Of a DNA stretch of 64,000 bases, positions 36,531 to 48,198 are shown in pieces. Origin of the DNA: Pseudeuparius sepicola (lineage: Eukaryota; Arthropoda; Insecta; Coleoptera; Anthribidae); assembly GCA_963920635.1 (NCBI GenBank), contig OY987298.1, positions 125,559,735-125,623,734 on the forward strand, written 5' to 3'. The position numbers and the translations under genes are program-made. The notes below the pieces were generated by a model, which saw only the letters and a list, made by a program, of their open reading frames with translations, did no database searches and was not told the DNA's origin. The stretch's first letter is position 1; each line of letters opens with the position of its first letter.

Positions 36531-36740
36531 ATTAATTTATCCATTTCATTTAAAGTTAAGAACTTTATAAATAAGTCGTAGTTTTTCGGATGAATATATA
36601 GATATTAAATTTCATGTAAGTATATTTTTGTTGTTTTATTTACTTCTCAAACTAACCCCCCCCCCCAAAACTAAATCCTGGCTACGCCCGTGCTCTACCT
36701 GCTCACGCGAGATTGCCGCATAATTACCGGACACCCTGTA

Positions 36741-37929
36741 TAATTCGCAGATAATTTTGTGATTCATTTTACTAGTTCGCCAACATTCCGTAAGGGTATA
36801 AATGAGTAAAGTACTAACGAATGACATTTCTGAACCTAGACGCAGTAAACTTGTGAACTAGGTACATTACAAATTCGCGTTTTTATGGACGGTTTTACTG
36901 AGCGCCGTAGCGCTAGGAGTAACGGGCAGTATCTCGTTAAAGTGGAGCGAAATTTTCGTAATCAGGGCGCTAACGGCCGAATAAAGTTCGGTTAATTATT
37001 TTCGAGGAAATAATAACTCAGATTTAAGTTAATTACCATAATGAAAGTTAATTTCCATATAAGTAAAGCGGGGCGTTACCTGTTTAGTCGTCGCTGAAGG
37101 GGCTGGGTTATAATAGGTGAAACGACATTTTTATGGACTATGAAAAGACGCCATATGAGACAGTAAATTTAAATTTGGCCATTAAGTCGAGGTTTAATCA
37201 TGATGAGCATATTTGGTTGTTATTAAGCTCTATAGGAGCTTTCACAGAAAAGCCTCTGGTCTGAAAATACATAAGCATTTCTTGCCCCGCCGCGGCACTA
37301 CCGTGTAATCGTAATGGATTTGTAATACTGAAATTTTCTATATGAAGTTTCCAGATTATAGAGCTCGTTATCTCCACCTGACACGGAGTTTTATGGATTC
37401 CGGGGCATTTATATTATTCCATTCCGCCATTCCGAAGTCATCTGACTCTTACTTCGGATATAACTCCCGATTTATATTTCATGTTTTTTTTTATTGAAAG
37501 CTACGGAAACTTGCAATAACTTCCGCGTTGGCGCATTTTTTGTGTTTAAATAAATAATCTTGATTTATCCATCATTAGCTGTAGTATTTCGGTGAATTTA
37601 AATCCGAAACCCGAATGCTATCGCATAGCTTCAATAGGGCCTAAGTGTACTTCAGTGACAACTATCATATTTATATGAATATCATTTGGATGAATATACG
37701 TGTAGGTATGCGTGCTTTAACCTTAATGACACAGAATTCAGTGTATTATATGGAATATGATTATTATTTTGTTATACGTGCTTGTTCTACTTATTATAGC
37801 AATCGTGAATTACAAAAAAACAAAATCTCTTTTTATTAATGAGACATGTGAGAATTATTTGAACAAAACTGCGACTCTTTGGGTCTGTATGACCAATAGA
37901 AATACCTGCTCCTAACCGTGGTGTCCTCA
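36741..37929. other. unassigned, in part GC-richer DNA
   Basis: 36880-37450 is less A+T-rich than its surroundings and shows no inverted repeats or similarity to other parts of the window; it may be unique host DNA. No reading frame is recognisable. Confidence 0.4.
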
Positions 37930-39150
37930 TACAGGATGATTCAGTTATATATTCTCCAACAAGGAGAGTATAGATTATTTTTTGGTATAGCAGTGGTATA
38001 ACAGCTGCCCCGTTTTGAGATACATAGTGTTCAAATTCACAAAAAAATTTAATGTTTTAATTCTTTCCAACCTTTAAAGATATAAAAACGAAATTTCATA
38101 AAATAGTGCCATAAAATGTAAAATGTAATACTAGATTTTCCAAATAACCAGTGGCGGAGAAATGAGTTTATAGGTACATTACATTATTTGTTTTTTTTTA
38201 ATTACTAATACGGCTATCTAAAAAATTTTCTTTTGTGCACTTGGATATCGTTTTTTATTGTAAGCAAAAACCATATCTTGTCATTTTTTTGTATCTTCCA
38301 GATTTTTGTGACAAATTTGGTTTATCGTTTATTGCTTCTTTTGGAGTCTAAAGAATAAATACGGACAAATGAGTTTCGACGGGCAAGTTTTATTGAAGGT
38401 GTACATTTCTTCAAATTAAATAATTTTGTTTTTTACTACTAACCTGAGAAATCACCATTATTTACCTCATTCCTCTAATGAGAAATAATATTTCTCTACC
38501 TAGGTAAATAATGAAACATTTTTTATATGATATTTAAAAATTATTTTCATTTTGTCAGCTAGACAATTGAACTCCCAGGCTAAATCTATTCAAATATGTA
38601 AAATATGGCAATATTTCAATGTTAGTAGTAAAAAAATTCTATATTATATACTTCGGTTGAGAAGGCCATTATTTACCTCGCATATTATATCCTTCGGCGC
38701 TACGCGCCTCAGGATATAAAAATGCGCGGTAAATAATGGCTCGCTTCTCAACCTAAGTATATAATATACTATTTTCGCATTTCAAAAAGGAGCAATGAAG
38801 AAAAATTAATTTGGCAGGAATAGTTGCAAATACAAAAGAATATTAAGAATCTGTTTTTCCTTTGAAATAAGAAAAGGAATGCAAATGTAAAAAAATATTT
38901 TTTAAAGTGCCATATCAGTATTTTGTTTATAAAATAAATTTGGTTTATACCCAAATACCCATATCTCCTACATGGGTTATTTGGGGAACTTGGTATTATC
39001 ACTGCTTGTGGCACTTAATCTGTGTCCCAAACGTTAAGTTTTTGGAATATAATCACCATGTATTTAGAAAACGAGGCGGCTGGAAAAAAAGTTATACCGC
39101 AAAAAGGATATTTTATAATTTTCTATTACGTGTTGAAGTAGCCCTTAATA
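37930..39150. mobile_element. fold-back MITE, family F3, copy 2
   Basis: The arms near 38010-38170 and 38940-39110 are imperfect reverse complements and match the F3 copy at 2925-3805 (CAGTGGCGGAGA, GGAACTTGGTATTATCAC, AACGAGGCGGCTG). The interior is enlarged by a nested hairpin element at 38641-38768. Confidence 0.6.
38641..38768. mobile_element. hairpin MITE inside F3 copy 2
   Basis: Arms of about 52 bp: ATATTATATACTTCGGTTGA and GAAGGCCATTATTTACC on the left pair with GGTAAATAATGGCTCGCTTC and TCAACCTAAGTATATAATAT on the right. The loop is GC-rich (CGGCGCTACGCGCC). A partial GGTAAATAATG block also lies at 38505. Confidence 0.75.
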
Positions 39151-39370
39151 AAACTAAATCGCCCTCTATACAGCTCGCGCAATTTAACTGGGCACTGCGT
39201 AGAAATGCTTGGAATGCATCTTCGTTGAGAAGTTGAGAAAACTGGCAACAAGGCTTGCGGGTCTATAAATTGTTTTGTTTGTGCAGATACGAAAAATATG
39301 TAAAAGTTTGGAATGAAGAAGCAAAAGAAGTTATTGGTTTTACAATTTGAAGCCTCAAGATACCTAAAAC

Positions 39371-40839
39371 CAGTGGTGTAGCGTGGGCTTTGGCTGCCCG
39401 GGGCCGACCGGAAATTCGCCGCCCTCTATATTTTAATTATTAGTCAAGAAAATTAGTAAAAGTCAAATAAAGCAGCTTTAAATTTTTTTATTAATTAAAA
39501 ATGTACCTACTTGTCGTTTTTTTTTTCATAGCAAAATCTTTTACACAATTGTCAATATCAATATGCATCAATATACAGTATGTCCGCGGATGGACTTTAC
39601 AAGAGGACAAATGGATTAAAAATTTAAAGAAAAAAAGTTGCTCTTGATAAAAAATATTGCAGGTCTAGAAAATACGATCCACCGTGAGAAATCTCAATTT
39701 TATTATACAGGGTGAGTAAAGAATACAAAAATGTCGTTTTGCCTAAGAGTAAACATACCTTATTTCGCAAGATACAAAAAAAAGTTGCTCTTGATAAAAG
39801 TTTATGCTGGTGTAGAAAATACGATTCACTATGAGAAATCTCAATTTTATTACACACGGTGAGTAAAGACTACAAAAGAAATTTCTATTCTTCCTGGGAT
39901 ATTAAATGCACAGACTGAGTAATTCTGCCTTTTAGCAGTTCAATAGGTATTATTTGGTATTGGAGTAGCATAAACAATTTGGTTTAAACGACCCCACAGA
40001 AACAGGTCAGCCACAGTTGTTAAGTCGGGGCTCCTTGCGGGCCACGAAATTGGGCCGTTTCTTCCAATCCACCTTGTACCAAATTTGTTACTTCACGAGC
40101 GCAATGTACTGGGCAATCATCTTGTTGAAATCACATTGTTTGGCGAAAATTCAATGGCAAATTTTCGAGTTCATTGCTTAAAAATGTATCCAATATTCCA
40201 AAGTACGTACTATTGCGCAGGTGTTATTGTAGAAATATGGGCCTATATAATGCCATATACAGATATCGGGCACCACACGTTCACTTTTGTATAATATTGT
40301 CTTTGCTTCATTATTCTAAATACGGGGTTTTCTCGAGACCAGTATCTGACGTGCTGGGATGCTGCAGTTCCGTTACCTAGTAGAAAATATGCATTCATCA
40401 GTATTCACAAAAAAAGATAATAAATTTATAAAAATCACGATTTTCACTTAAAATTTTGTCTCCTAATCATATTTTCTAGACCAGCAAAAACTTTTATCAA
40501 GAGCAACTTTTTTTTCGTATCTTGCGAAATAAGGTAGGTATGTTTACTCTTTCGTTTATTCTTTACTTGCCCTGTATAATAAAATTGAGATTTCTCATGG
40601 TGAATCGTATTTTCTAGACCAGCAAAAACTTTTATCAAGAGCAACTTTTTTTCGTATCTTGAAATTTTTGGTCCATTTATTCTCTTGTAAAGTCCATCCG
40701 CGCACATACTGTATATGCGGTCCCGCTTGGCTCGTGCCAGCGCGGGTGATTTAAAAAATCGCGGTGCTTGCTGCCCCTTCTTTTCGTATGCCGCCCGGGG
40801 CCATGGCCCCCCTGCCCCCCCCCCCAAGCTACGCCACTG
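39371..40839. mobile_element. short non-autonomous hAT element interrupted by a fold-back MITE
   Basis: Inverted ends CAGTGGTGTAGC and, on the other strand, CAGTGGCGTAGC are flanked by a perfect 8-bp duplication. Subtracting the nested element (39576-40711) leaves only about 330 bp, with GC-rich ends containing CCCGGGGCC blocks and a poly-C run (40813-40825). There is no transposase. Confidence 0.85.
39576..40711. mobile_element. fold-back MITE with tandem repeats in its arms
   Basis: TA at 39574-39575 and 40712-40713 flank the ends CAGTATGTCCGCGGATGGAC and CAGTATGTGCGCGGATGGAC (opposite strand). Each arm contains about two units of a roughly 150-bp tandem repeat (AAGTTGCTCTTGATAAAA, TCTAGAAAATACGAT, GAGAAATCTCAATTTTATTA). 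It is inserted within the hAT element 39371-40839. Confidence 0.8.
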
Positions 40840-40854
40840 CCTAAAACTGTTGCG

Positions 40855-40992
40855 TATTAATAAAGACTGCTCACGGCTGTCATATTTGACAGTTCTCTGG
40901 CAAAATACAATGAAAAATACATTGCTGACCATAGGCGCCATCTACTTTCCAGGACATGAAAGTATAGCCGTGAGAAGTCTTATTAACATTAG
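40855..40992. mobile_element. small TIR element
   Basis: TTAATAAAGACTGCTCACGG on the left pairs with the reverse complement of CCGTGAGAAGTCTTATTAAC on the right. About 138 bp, only 7 bp from the hAT duplication. Confidence 0.6.
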
Positions 40993-43415
40993 TCAACGCT
41001 AAAACCGTTGAGGCAAGCCAGAACTTAGTGGTACACCTGGCTGTAATGTATTCGTTTTGGGCTTTCCAAAAGACGAAAATTTAAGAATAAAATAATTAAG
41101 GGTCAATTCCATGAACAAACTAAAGTACTAAAGTAGAATTAAAAGAGCTTTTGTAACAATCTAAACATTGTTTATAATTGTTACGGAAGTTTCTTTAATT
41201 TTAAACTTAAAATATACTTTAGATGTAGGTACGAGTATGTATTATGAAATTTACCCTAATTGTTATTTTAATCAGAAGAGATTACTCTCCCTCACAACAT
41301 GCAGTTTTCTCTTTACTTGTTTTTTTTTAAATTTAACCATAAGGGAATATAATTATCATTTTGCCTGATTGCGTATTTGGGTACAACACCACCGATAATA
41401 CTGGTGGTAACGGTAGGTACTTTGCGAAAAATTCTCACACCGGGAATATTACTTATTATAAATACTTGTACTTCTGTGTATATTTCCTTAGGTACTGCTT
41501 TAATTATTGTCTGTTAAACAAACATACTTTACTTACCCAACTATAACTCAAATAAAAGCGTTGAAAACTTTTAGAAAAGATAAACTAAAGCCAAAGTGCC
41601 GAAAAGTTTAATAAAAAGGCCCATTGCTATTAGCCTCTCTAGACTGCATACAGACCCGTTGAACCGTCCCGCTGCGGCGTTGCCACATATTTGCCCAGGG
41701 CTTGTAAGTTTGAGATACCTAAAACATTGCAATTTTGCAAAGATTTTTTATAACACCCACATCGTGCCGCAAAGTGCCATACTCGCGGGAAATGAATGCC
41801 ATTCCGTGCTAGTTATACAATATAGGTACTATTCCGATACATTTGTAGTACGAGTAAAAGCCAGCCCACAGTCCTCTGCGCACCTCAGGTCGCGCATATC
41901 ACCTTAGCCTGGGTCCACTGTATACTGCTGTGATTTCTAATAAGGGTTCACAAACGGACATGCCAATACTATAACATCAGAAATCGTGTCAATATTTTTC
42001 AAATTTTATTAACATAATTCAAATGCAGGAGAAATTATAACGACAAAAACATATTTCGAACTGTTACTTTTCTCTTATAAAACACTCAGCAAGAAAAGTA
42101 TAATTTAGACAAAGCGGCCCGTTCAACTTTTCCTTTTCTCTACTCAGCTAGGGAAGTTTATTTCAAATTGTAAGAATTATGGCCCGGTGCAGGAAGTTTA
42201 GCGGATATTACTTCTAAGCGCAACAAAAGAATTTGAATTAAGTTTGCATTCACAACAATAATTCATTCCGTGTTTGGCGAGGAGGAAAATAACACCGAAC
42301 TTTGCGATTCAATAAATGTATTTATTCCAAGTTGTGTCGAGTTTCACCACTAACTTAACATTGGAGAGACTTTTTCTTGAAAAATTATGGAAATATAGTT
42401 ATAATTTGTAAGGAGTGGAAATTGTTTATAATATGATCATTAAAATTTGCATGCACTGATATTCGGTATATTGAGTGTAAACAAAATCAGGCTCAGCCCT
42501 TATAACTTTTGTATTTCTCTGGATAGGTATCGAGTTAAAATTTGGGGGCAATTAAATTTGAATTGTAATTAGGCTTACTCGGAATTCTCCTAGCACTTTC
42601 AAGGCTAAAATTTCAAAAAAGTTATTTTAGCGGCTATGTGTAATTTTTAAAATGGTGTCATAAGTAGAACTATGAACATTTTAAGAATAACCTTCTTTTC
42701 TGTAAATCTCTAAAATGCACTTCTGTTGCAACTGGTTGTAATAGAATTTTATTGATTCAGGCCATCAAGCACACTCGTAGATCATGGCTTAAATATTGCG
42801 TCCTTAATAATATCGATAAAAATAAATATACTCCAGCGAACTTTCTGTCACAGATAAGCGCATTCGATTTAAAATTATTTCATTTTGTATCAAATTTTTC
42901 ATTAACGTTACCGGTGTGACAATAATACCTGTAGGTAAATTAGAGGAAACAACGAAGCAAAACATTAGGTACGTTATTTCGGTAATTACTTTTTAGAAGT
43001 GCTTAACCATTAATAATTTTAATGCCTGTTCACGTTCACTGTTCAGGTCACGGCATTGTAACATTGCTCAAATAAATGGGCAAGTCAAAGGACTGTCGTT
43101 TCATTATCCCTTTGAAAAAGGTGCTGCGCAGCTCAGTGAGAGACCTTTCAATTTTAACGGAAGTTGTTTTTATTTCTTCCAATTTCGTTAATAACATTGA
43201 AATGGGTAGGTATTAAGGTAACCGCTTTTATTTTAAATTAGTCGAACATGATTATAAAATAGGTTTGTTTGCAGTATACAGTGTTATTCATAAAGTTTGC
43301 ACCAAATGGTAATTTTTTTAATATTGCACCTAAAGAGGGCTAACAAAGGCCGTGACAGACATGTCAAATTTAAAAAATAATACATAGTATAAGAAACTAA
43401 AAAAACAGGCTTTTA
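40993..43415. other. 2.4 kb without recognisable features
   Basis: A+T-rich DNA with a modestly GC-richer piece at 41630-41720. No inverted repeats, splice-linked frames or family matches were found by eye. Confidence 0.4.
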
Positions 43416-43666
43416 AGGTGGATTTATAAACTCGACGTTTGCGTTGGCGCTCGAAGTTGACGGTGACCTTCCCAGTTTGCGTCCAGAAATGTGAACGACG
43501 GAACGCGGAAAAGATGAAATTAGTTTATCTCGGACGGCATCGGACGCAGACGGCAGCATTCGACGGCATTTTATAAACGGTTACACGTAAAATATTGGGA
43601 TTGAATTTTCGACGCAAACGGCAACGGCGAGCGCCAACGTAAACGTTGAGTTTATAAATCCACCTT
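43416..43666. mobile_element. 251-bp TA-flanked MITE
   Basis: TA at 43414-43415 and 43667-43668 flank inverted ends AGGTGGATTTATAAACTC that continue GACGTTTGCGTTGGCGCTCG for about 40 bp. The interior is rich in CGACGGC words. Non-coding. Confidence 0.8.
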
Positions 43667-43875
43667 TATTGTCGACTAAAAAATAATTTAGTTTTTGGGC
43701 CAAGAAATTCAATTATGGCATTACTTTAAATTTAAATAAAATGATTGAGAATTAAAGAGAGTGTCAATATCCAGTTTCGATAAAATTTGTGTGACATATT
43801 GACCTTTAAAATCAAATAATGGGTTTAAAATATCTAATGTGGAAGTACTGATCCCATCGGCAGCGGTTTTTATAG

Positions 43876-44016
43876 TAAGACACATTAGATAATGGGACAG
43901 CGCGTGACGTTCGATGCGATACTAAACACACTAAACCGCTGGAGCCCCTGGAGCCGTGCGGTTGCTAAGATACGAGGGACGCATCGCCACGCGCTGCTCC
44001 ATTCTCTAATGTGTTA
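43876..44016. mobile_element. 141-bp palindromic MITE
   Basis: TAAGACACATTAGATAATGG and TAACACATTAGAGAATGGAG (opposite strand) start the two arms, which continue with CAGCGCGTG and a GATGCG block. The loop is GC-rich. Confidence 0.7.
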
Positions 44017-45644
44017 GCTCTATCAGTGCATGCAGTAATTTAACTTTTTGTCTATCATGGCCATCCTGTAAATTATTATTAAAAACTAACTATTTGGTGT
44101 TGTAGCCAAGACACTAAAGTATCTTTGTAAGAAATGTAGTTATGACATTATTTTTATTTGGAAATTTTGGCTTAAAAGTGCTCAGTTACCTGACTCTCCC
44201 TTACACCTCAATTTTTAATTTTCAGGTTATGGAATATAAATAGGTCGAATATAGAGATTAAATTACTTAACTCTCTAACCTATTTTTGACCTAACCCACA
44301 GGGTTATTTTAACATTGAAAATTTATTGAAACAAAACTGACTTCTTTATGACCTCCAGAATTTCATGACAGTTAGATATAAGTAAATGTTCACCAACAAA
44401 TTGATGTTAAAATTTTCCTTGTCTTCAAAGCCTGATTTTAAGTACCTAATAATATAAACTGAATTAGGACTAAATAAGTTTCTTAAAATTTGAGCGTTTT
44501 CGAAGTTTATAATTATTAGGTTATAAACTAGTAGTTTTAGAAAACAAAAATAAGAAAAACAAAAATGAGGAATCCAATACAGGGTGCCCAGGAAATAAGG
44601 ATATAAAATAACGGGACAAAGAACTTGTCAAAATAAGAAAAAAATATATCCTTACCAATCAAATTACACCCTAAAGATCTAAAGATCTACAAGGAAAATT
44701 AGACATTATTTAATTTGTTCCAGCATTCATGGAAGGTCTAATTCCATCAATTGATAGATTATATTTTGTAATCTCCAGAAATCGCCGATTTTAATTAAAT
44801 ATTAAAGCTATTTTTACTCACTAGATTTAGGTAAAACTCCAAAAAGAAGTAACAAACCGTTTAGCGCTCAGGATTCTTTTAAATCTGTACGTCGGGTCAG
44901 GTTTCCTTCACTGTTTTGTTCTTCAGAGATAATGTTTAAAATTACAATAATATATAAGTGTGTTTACTGATTGCCATTGTAACGAAAATTGAGAGATCTA
45001 AGTCTATAATAGAAACATGCATCAATCTTCAAAACGCTTTAAATAAAATCCTTACCGAAATAGATGCAAAATCAAAATAGCGAATTTGAAAATTTGACAA
45101 AGCTATGAAACGTCCAGTGCGAGTGAGACACATCACTTCCGCTCGCTACATGCTGCATACAGCATGCATGCAAACAGAAAATACATTTAAATAATTGTTT
45201 TTTTATTTATCAGGTTTAATTTAGATGTAGGAAAATTTTTCTTAGGAACATCCTTATTATTTGTCTGCATTATATTAATAGCCTATCGCTCCCAATCAAC
45301 TTATTTTGTATCTAATTGTATGCGCAAAAATTGTATGAATGCTGTTCCTGCCATTGTCGGGTCTCATTTTCTCCATCCTAAATCTCGGCCTTGGATCTAA
45401 CTGGAGTGCCCGACCTTCGCTTGGGGAACAATTCCCCCAAACATTCCCCTGGGGGCAAGGAAGTTTGCTTATTGTTAAGGGGCCCCGACCGGTTTTTAAT
45501 GATCTCATCGAAATTACGCGCGAGGTCGCCTTGGGTTTGATACTTTCAGCGAAGGTTATCATTAATAATAATTCACCAATTCAGAAGTAGGTACTTAAAT
45601 GTCATTATCTGATGATTGATAGTGGACCTAACCACTGGATGGCT
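44017..45644. other. unassigned DNA
   Basis: AATACAGGGTGCCCAGGAAA near 44577 resembles a lone MITE end. The two antiparallel open frames at 45296-45590 lie in a GC-richer patch and show no recognisable domain. Confidence 0.35.
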
Positions 45645-45652
45645 TATATGGG

Positions 45653-47912
45653 CAAGACAAATACCTAAACAAAGGTATGCTCACGCGCATCTCGACGTGA
45701 CGTCACGTTCGCGCAAAAATACGAGGTGTGTTAAAAAATAACAGGAATTTTGTAATTTCGCAGGTTGTATCAAGGAAAGGTAAATTCCCATTCGAGGGAA
45801 AATACTCGTAAGTGTTAGCGCTTTGGATTCTTACTTTTGAGTAGGTTGAGTTTTTTTTTGCTACAAATGAAGGATCTTGAAAAATGTACATTTTCTGCTA
45901 AGATATAGGTACCACATTTCCGCAATCTCGATTTTATTCTTCCGCTGTATATTGGCAAAATCGACGGAAAATCCTCCGAAAACACTTTTGGAAATGAGGT
46001 GTTTTTTCTAATTTCTCGATTTTTCGGGGGCGCCGGAGGCATCCGAACATAACCCGAAGATATGGAGGAAGCGTTAAAAATTGCGGCCTCGAGCCGAAAT
46101 TCCTGACAATCTCGCGACATTTTCGCCGTAATTTTTAGACGCAGCGCGACTCATAAAAACGAACCGATTTCTATCGAGAAAAAAGCTTAATATCTCTCGC
46201 ATTTACCTCTTAAAAAATCCGAAAAACTATTAAATCTCTTCTCCGGACATTCCTCTCGCTTCCCGTTGCGATTTCCCTCACACTACCGCCCTATTTAAGC
46301 ATCTTCTTCGCCTCGCTCTCGGCCGAGACAGTTGTCACGGACTGTACAGGGTGTCCGGAAATTACGTGCACATACGGAAGGGGGTAATTCTTTGGCCCAT
46401 TTTAAGAAGAAAACTTTATATGAACGTATGTCGTAAAAGTCCTAACTTTTGAGATACAGGGCGTTGAAGTTCAATTTTTTAAATTGAATTTTGGCTACAT
46501 CTCCCGAAATAATCAAGCTGCTGAACTGAAATTTGGCACTGCTATGTTTTTGGGGATGGAGAATAAGCTGAAAATGTCAGTTTCTACGTGTCTCACAGAT
46601 GGCGCCACTTGCGCTGTTTTGAATCGTGCCTTTACTCGTAACTTTTTTGAGGTTATCTTTTTGGTCTTGCAGATTTATCATTTTAGTGCACCTTTTTATC
46701 CTACAACAAAAAGGTACTCTTGCTTCATACGGATAAAATCAACCGTTTGCGTTGAAATTGGCAAAATGTGCCCCAAAACACCTGTTGACTCCAATGTTCG
46801 AAACATACAATTTTCACCGACCGCTTTCAAATGCTACAGATCAACTGTACCTTCAAAATGAAGAAAAAAATCCCTATGAATAATGCACCAAAAATTATTC
46901 GCTTTCAAAATGGAAAGGATTGAATTTGACAAAATTTGAACACCCTATTTCCAGAAAACCAATGGTGTTTTGACCAATATCCATTTAGCATTTTTTTCTT
47001 CATTTTGAATGTACAGTTGATATGTAGCATTTGAAAGCGGTCGTTGAAAATTTTATGTTTCGAATATTGGAGTCAACAGGTGTTTTGGGGACCATTTTGC
47101 CAATTTAAACGTAAACGGTTGACTTAATCGTTATGAAACAAGAGTACCTTTTTCTTGCAGAATGAAAAGATGCACTAAAATGATGGACCTGCAGGACCAA
47201 AAAGATAACCTCAAAAAAGTTAAGCGTAAAAGCGTGATCAAAAAACAGCGCAAGTGGCGCCCTCTATGAGATACGGTGAAATTGACATTTTCAGCTTATT
47301 TTCCATCCCCAAAAACATAGCAGTGCCAAATTTCAGTTCAGCAGCTTGATTATTTCGGGAGATGTAGCCAAAATTCAATTTAAAAAAATGAACTTCAACG
47401 CCCTGTATCTCAAAAGTTAGGACGTTTACGACATACGTTCATATGAAGTTTTTTTCTTAAAATGGGCCAAAGAATTACTTTCCGATTAATTTCCGGACAC
47501 CCTGTATAACCCGAAATCCTATCCACCTCTTTACCGCACACCTCGAGGAGCCTACCGATCCTACCGTCGCCTTTCGCGTCGCGTTAAATCGATACGAAGA
47601 GACACGCGCGAGCCTCGACGGTACTCGGTTTGTACGGGGAGGGGACGGCCGCTGGCGTGTATTGCAAATCGGCTCCTTTTCGGCCCCATTTAGAAAAGGC
47701 CGCCCTTATCAGCTATTAATATATTTTTTACGCAAGGTAAATGATAAACAGCACCAAAGATCATGATATTTGACTTTGACAGCACCTTGTAAACAGCTCA
47801 TCCAACGCGTCAAGCCGACGATCCTCGCTTGTTCTGCATCGAACGTGACGTGATGCGCGGCGCGGTCGAATTTTCGTTCGCGTCTTGAGCATACCTTTGT
47901 TTATTTGTCTTG
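45653..47912. mobile_element. non-autonomous hAT- or P-like element interrupted by fold-back F1 copy 2
   Basis: The left end CAAGACAAATACCTAAACAA and right end (opposite strand) CAAGACAAATAAACAAAGGT share CAAAGGTATGCTCA and then CACGTCACGTTCG-like blocks, and an 8-bp duplication flanks them. Without the nested 1158-bp F1 element it is about 1.1 kb. The interior is GC-richer than the host, has no long frame, and has a TATA-like CTATTTAAGC at 46291. Confidence 0.75.
46347..47504. mobile_element. fold-back element, family F1, copy 2 (uninterrupted)
   Basis: TA at 45-46 kb coordinates 46345-46346 and 47505-47506 flanks inverted ends CAGGGTGTCCGGAAATTA. The two arms (about 46347-46880 and 46960-47504) pair along nearly their whole length: AATAATCAAGCTGCTGAACT, GCTGAAAATGTCA, CGTAACTTTTTTGAGGTTAT and ACAACTGTACCTTC-like blocks all recur inverted. 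It is 1158 bp and non-coding, and the best reference copy of F1 in this window. Confidence 0.85.
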
Positions 47913-47920
47913 TATATGGG

Positions 47921-48198
47921 TACCCGCCTTCAGAGGCATCAGTGTAATATATAGTGCTATTTAAATTTGCACCAAATGGAAAAAAATAAACTAGGTAGTT
48001 TTAAAAATTGTATTTTTCTCTTTAATTATGCGTTTAAGTTTATTATTTGTAGTGTTATGCTTTATTAAGAGAGCAACCAGTAAATAATAAGTGTTTTAGG
48101 TTATTTGTGTGAAAATATCGAGTACCGATTTGAAAAGAAATAATTAATTTTTAATTTTAAATGTCTAATTTGACAGGCATGAGCTGTGTCGTTTCGAC
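47921..48198. other. unassigned A+T-rich DNA
   Basis: No supportable feature seen. Confidence 0.4.

Larger units (their letters stand above)
35580..36692 (+). mobile_element. non-autonomous hAT element (deletion derivative)
   Basis: The ends CACGGGCGTAGCC are inverted and flanked by an 8-bp duplication, diagnostic of the hAT superfamily. Poly-C and poly-G runs sit just inside the ends (35612-35628, 36656-36666). The element keeps a promoter-like region, a donor site and the C-terminal transposase coding remnant, but has lost most of the gene. It inserted into the right arm end of the F1 fold-back element. Confidence 0.85.
35572..36700. repeat. 8-bp target-site duplication of the hAT element
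   Basis: CTCTACCT occurs at 35572-35579 and 36693-36700, directly outside the inverted ends CACGGGCGTAGCC. Confidence 0.9.
34473..36738. mobile_element. fold-back element, family F1, copy 1, interrupted by a hAT element
   Basis: TA at 34471-34472 and 36739-36740 flank inverted ends CAGGGTGTCCGGTAATTATG. Apart from the hAT insertion (35580-36692) almost the whole element is two arms of about 540 bp that pair with each other. The arms share GCAGCTTGATTA, TGGCGCCCTCTGTGAGA-type and AACAAAAAGGTGC-type blocks with the copies at 46347-47504 and 20907-21107. The open frames 34537-34845 and 35236-35433 are the two arms of the same palindrome and are not genes. Confidence 0.8.
39363..40847. repeat. 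8-bp target-site duplication of a hAT element
   Basis: CCTAAAAC occurs at 39363-39370 and at 40840-40847, directly outside CAGTGGYGTAGC ends. Confidence 0.9.
45645..47920. repeat. 8-bp target-site duplication of the 45653-47912 element
   Basis: TATATGGG occurs at 45645-45652 and at 47913-47920. Confidence 0.85.

Noticed and set aside
39624..40380. Short tandem units that might be a CRISPR array or satellite
   Set aside because: Only two units per arm, about 150 bp each, mirrored in the other arm of a TA-flanked element in a eukaryotic genome.
46484..46861. 125-residue open frame in fold-back F1, with relatives at 34537, 35236 and 20990
   Set aside because: The frames are similar only because the DNA is repeated; they occur on both arms in opposite directions, have substitutions at all codon positions and no start, end or domain in common.
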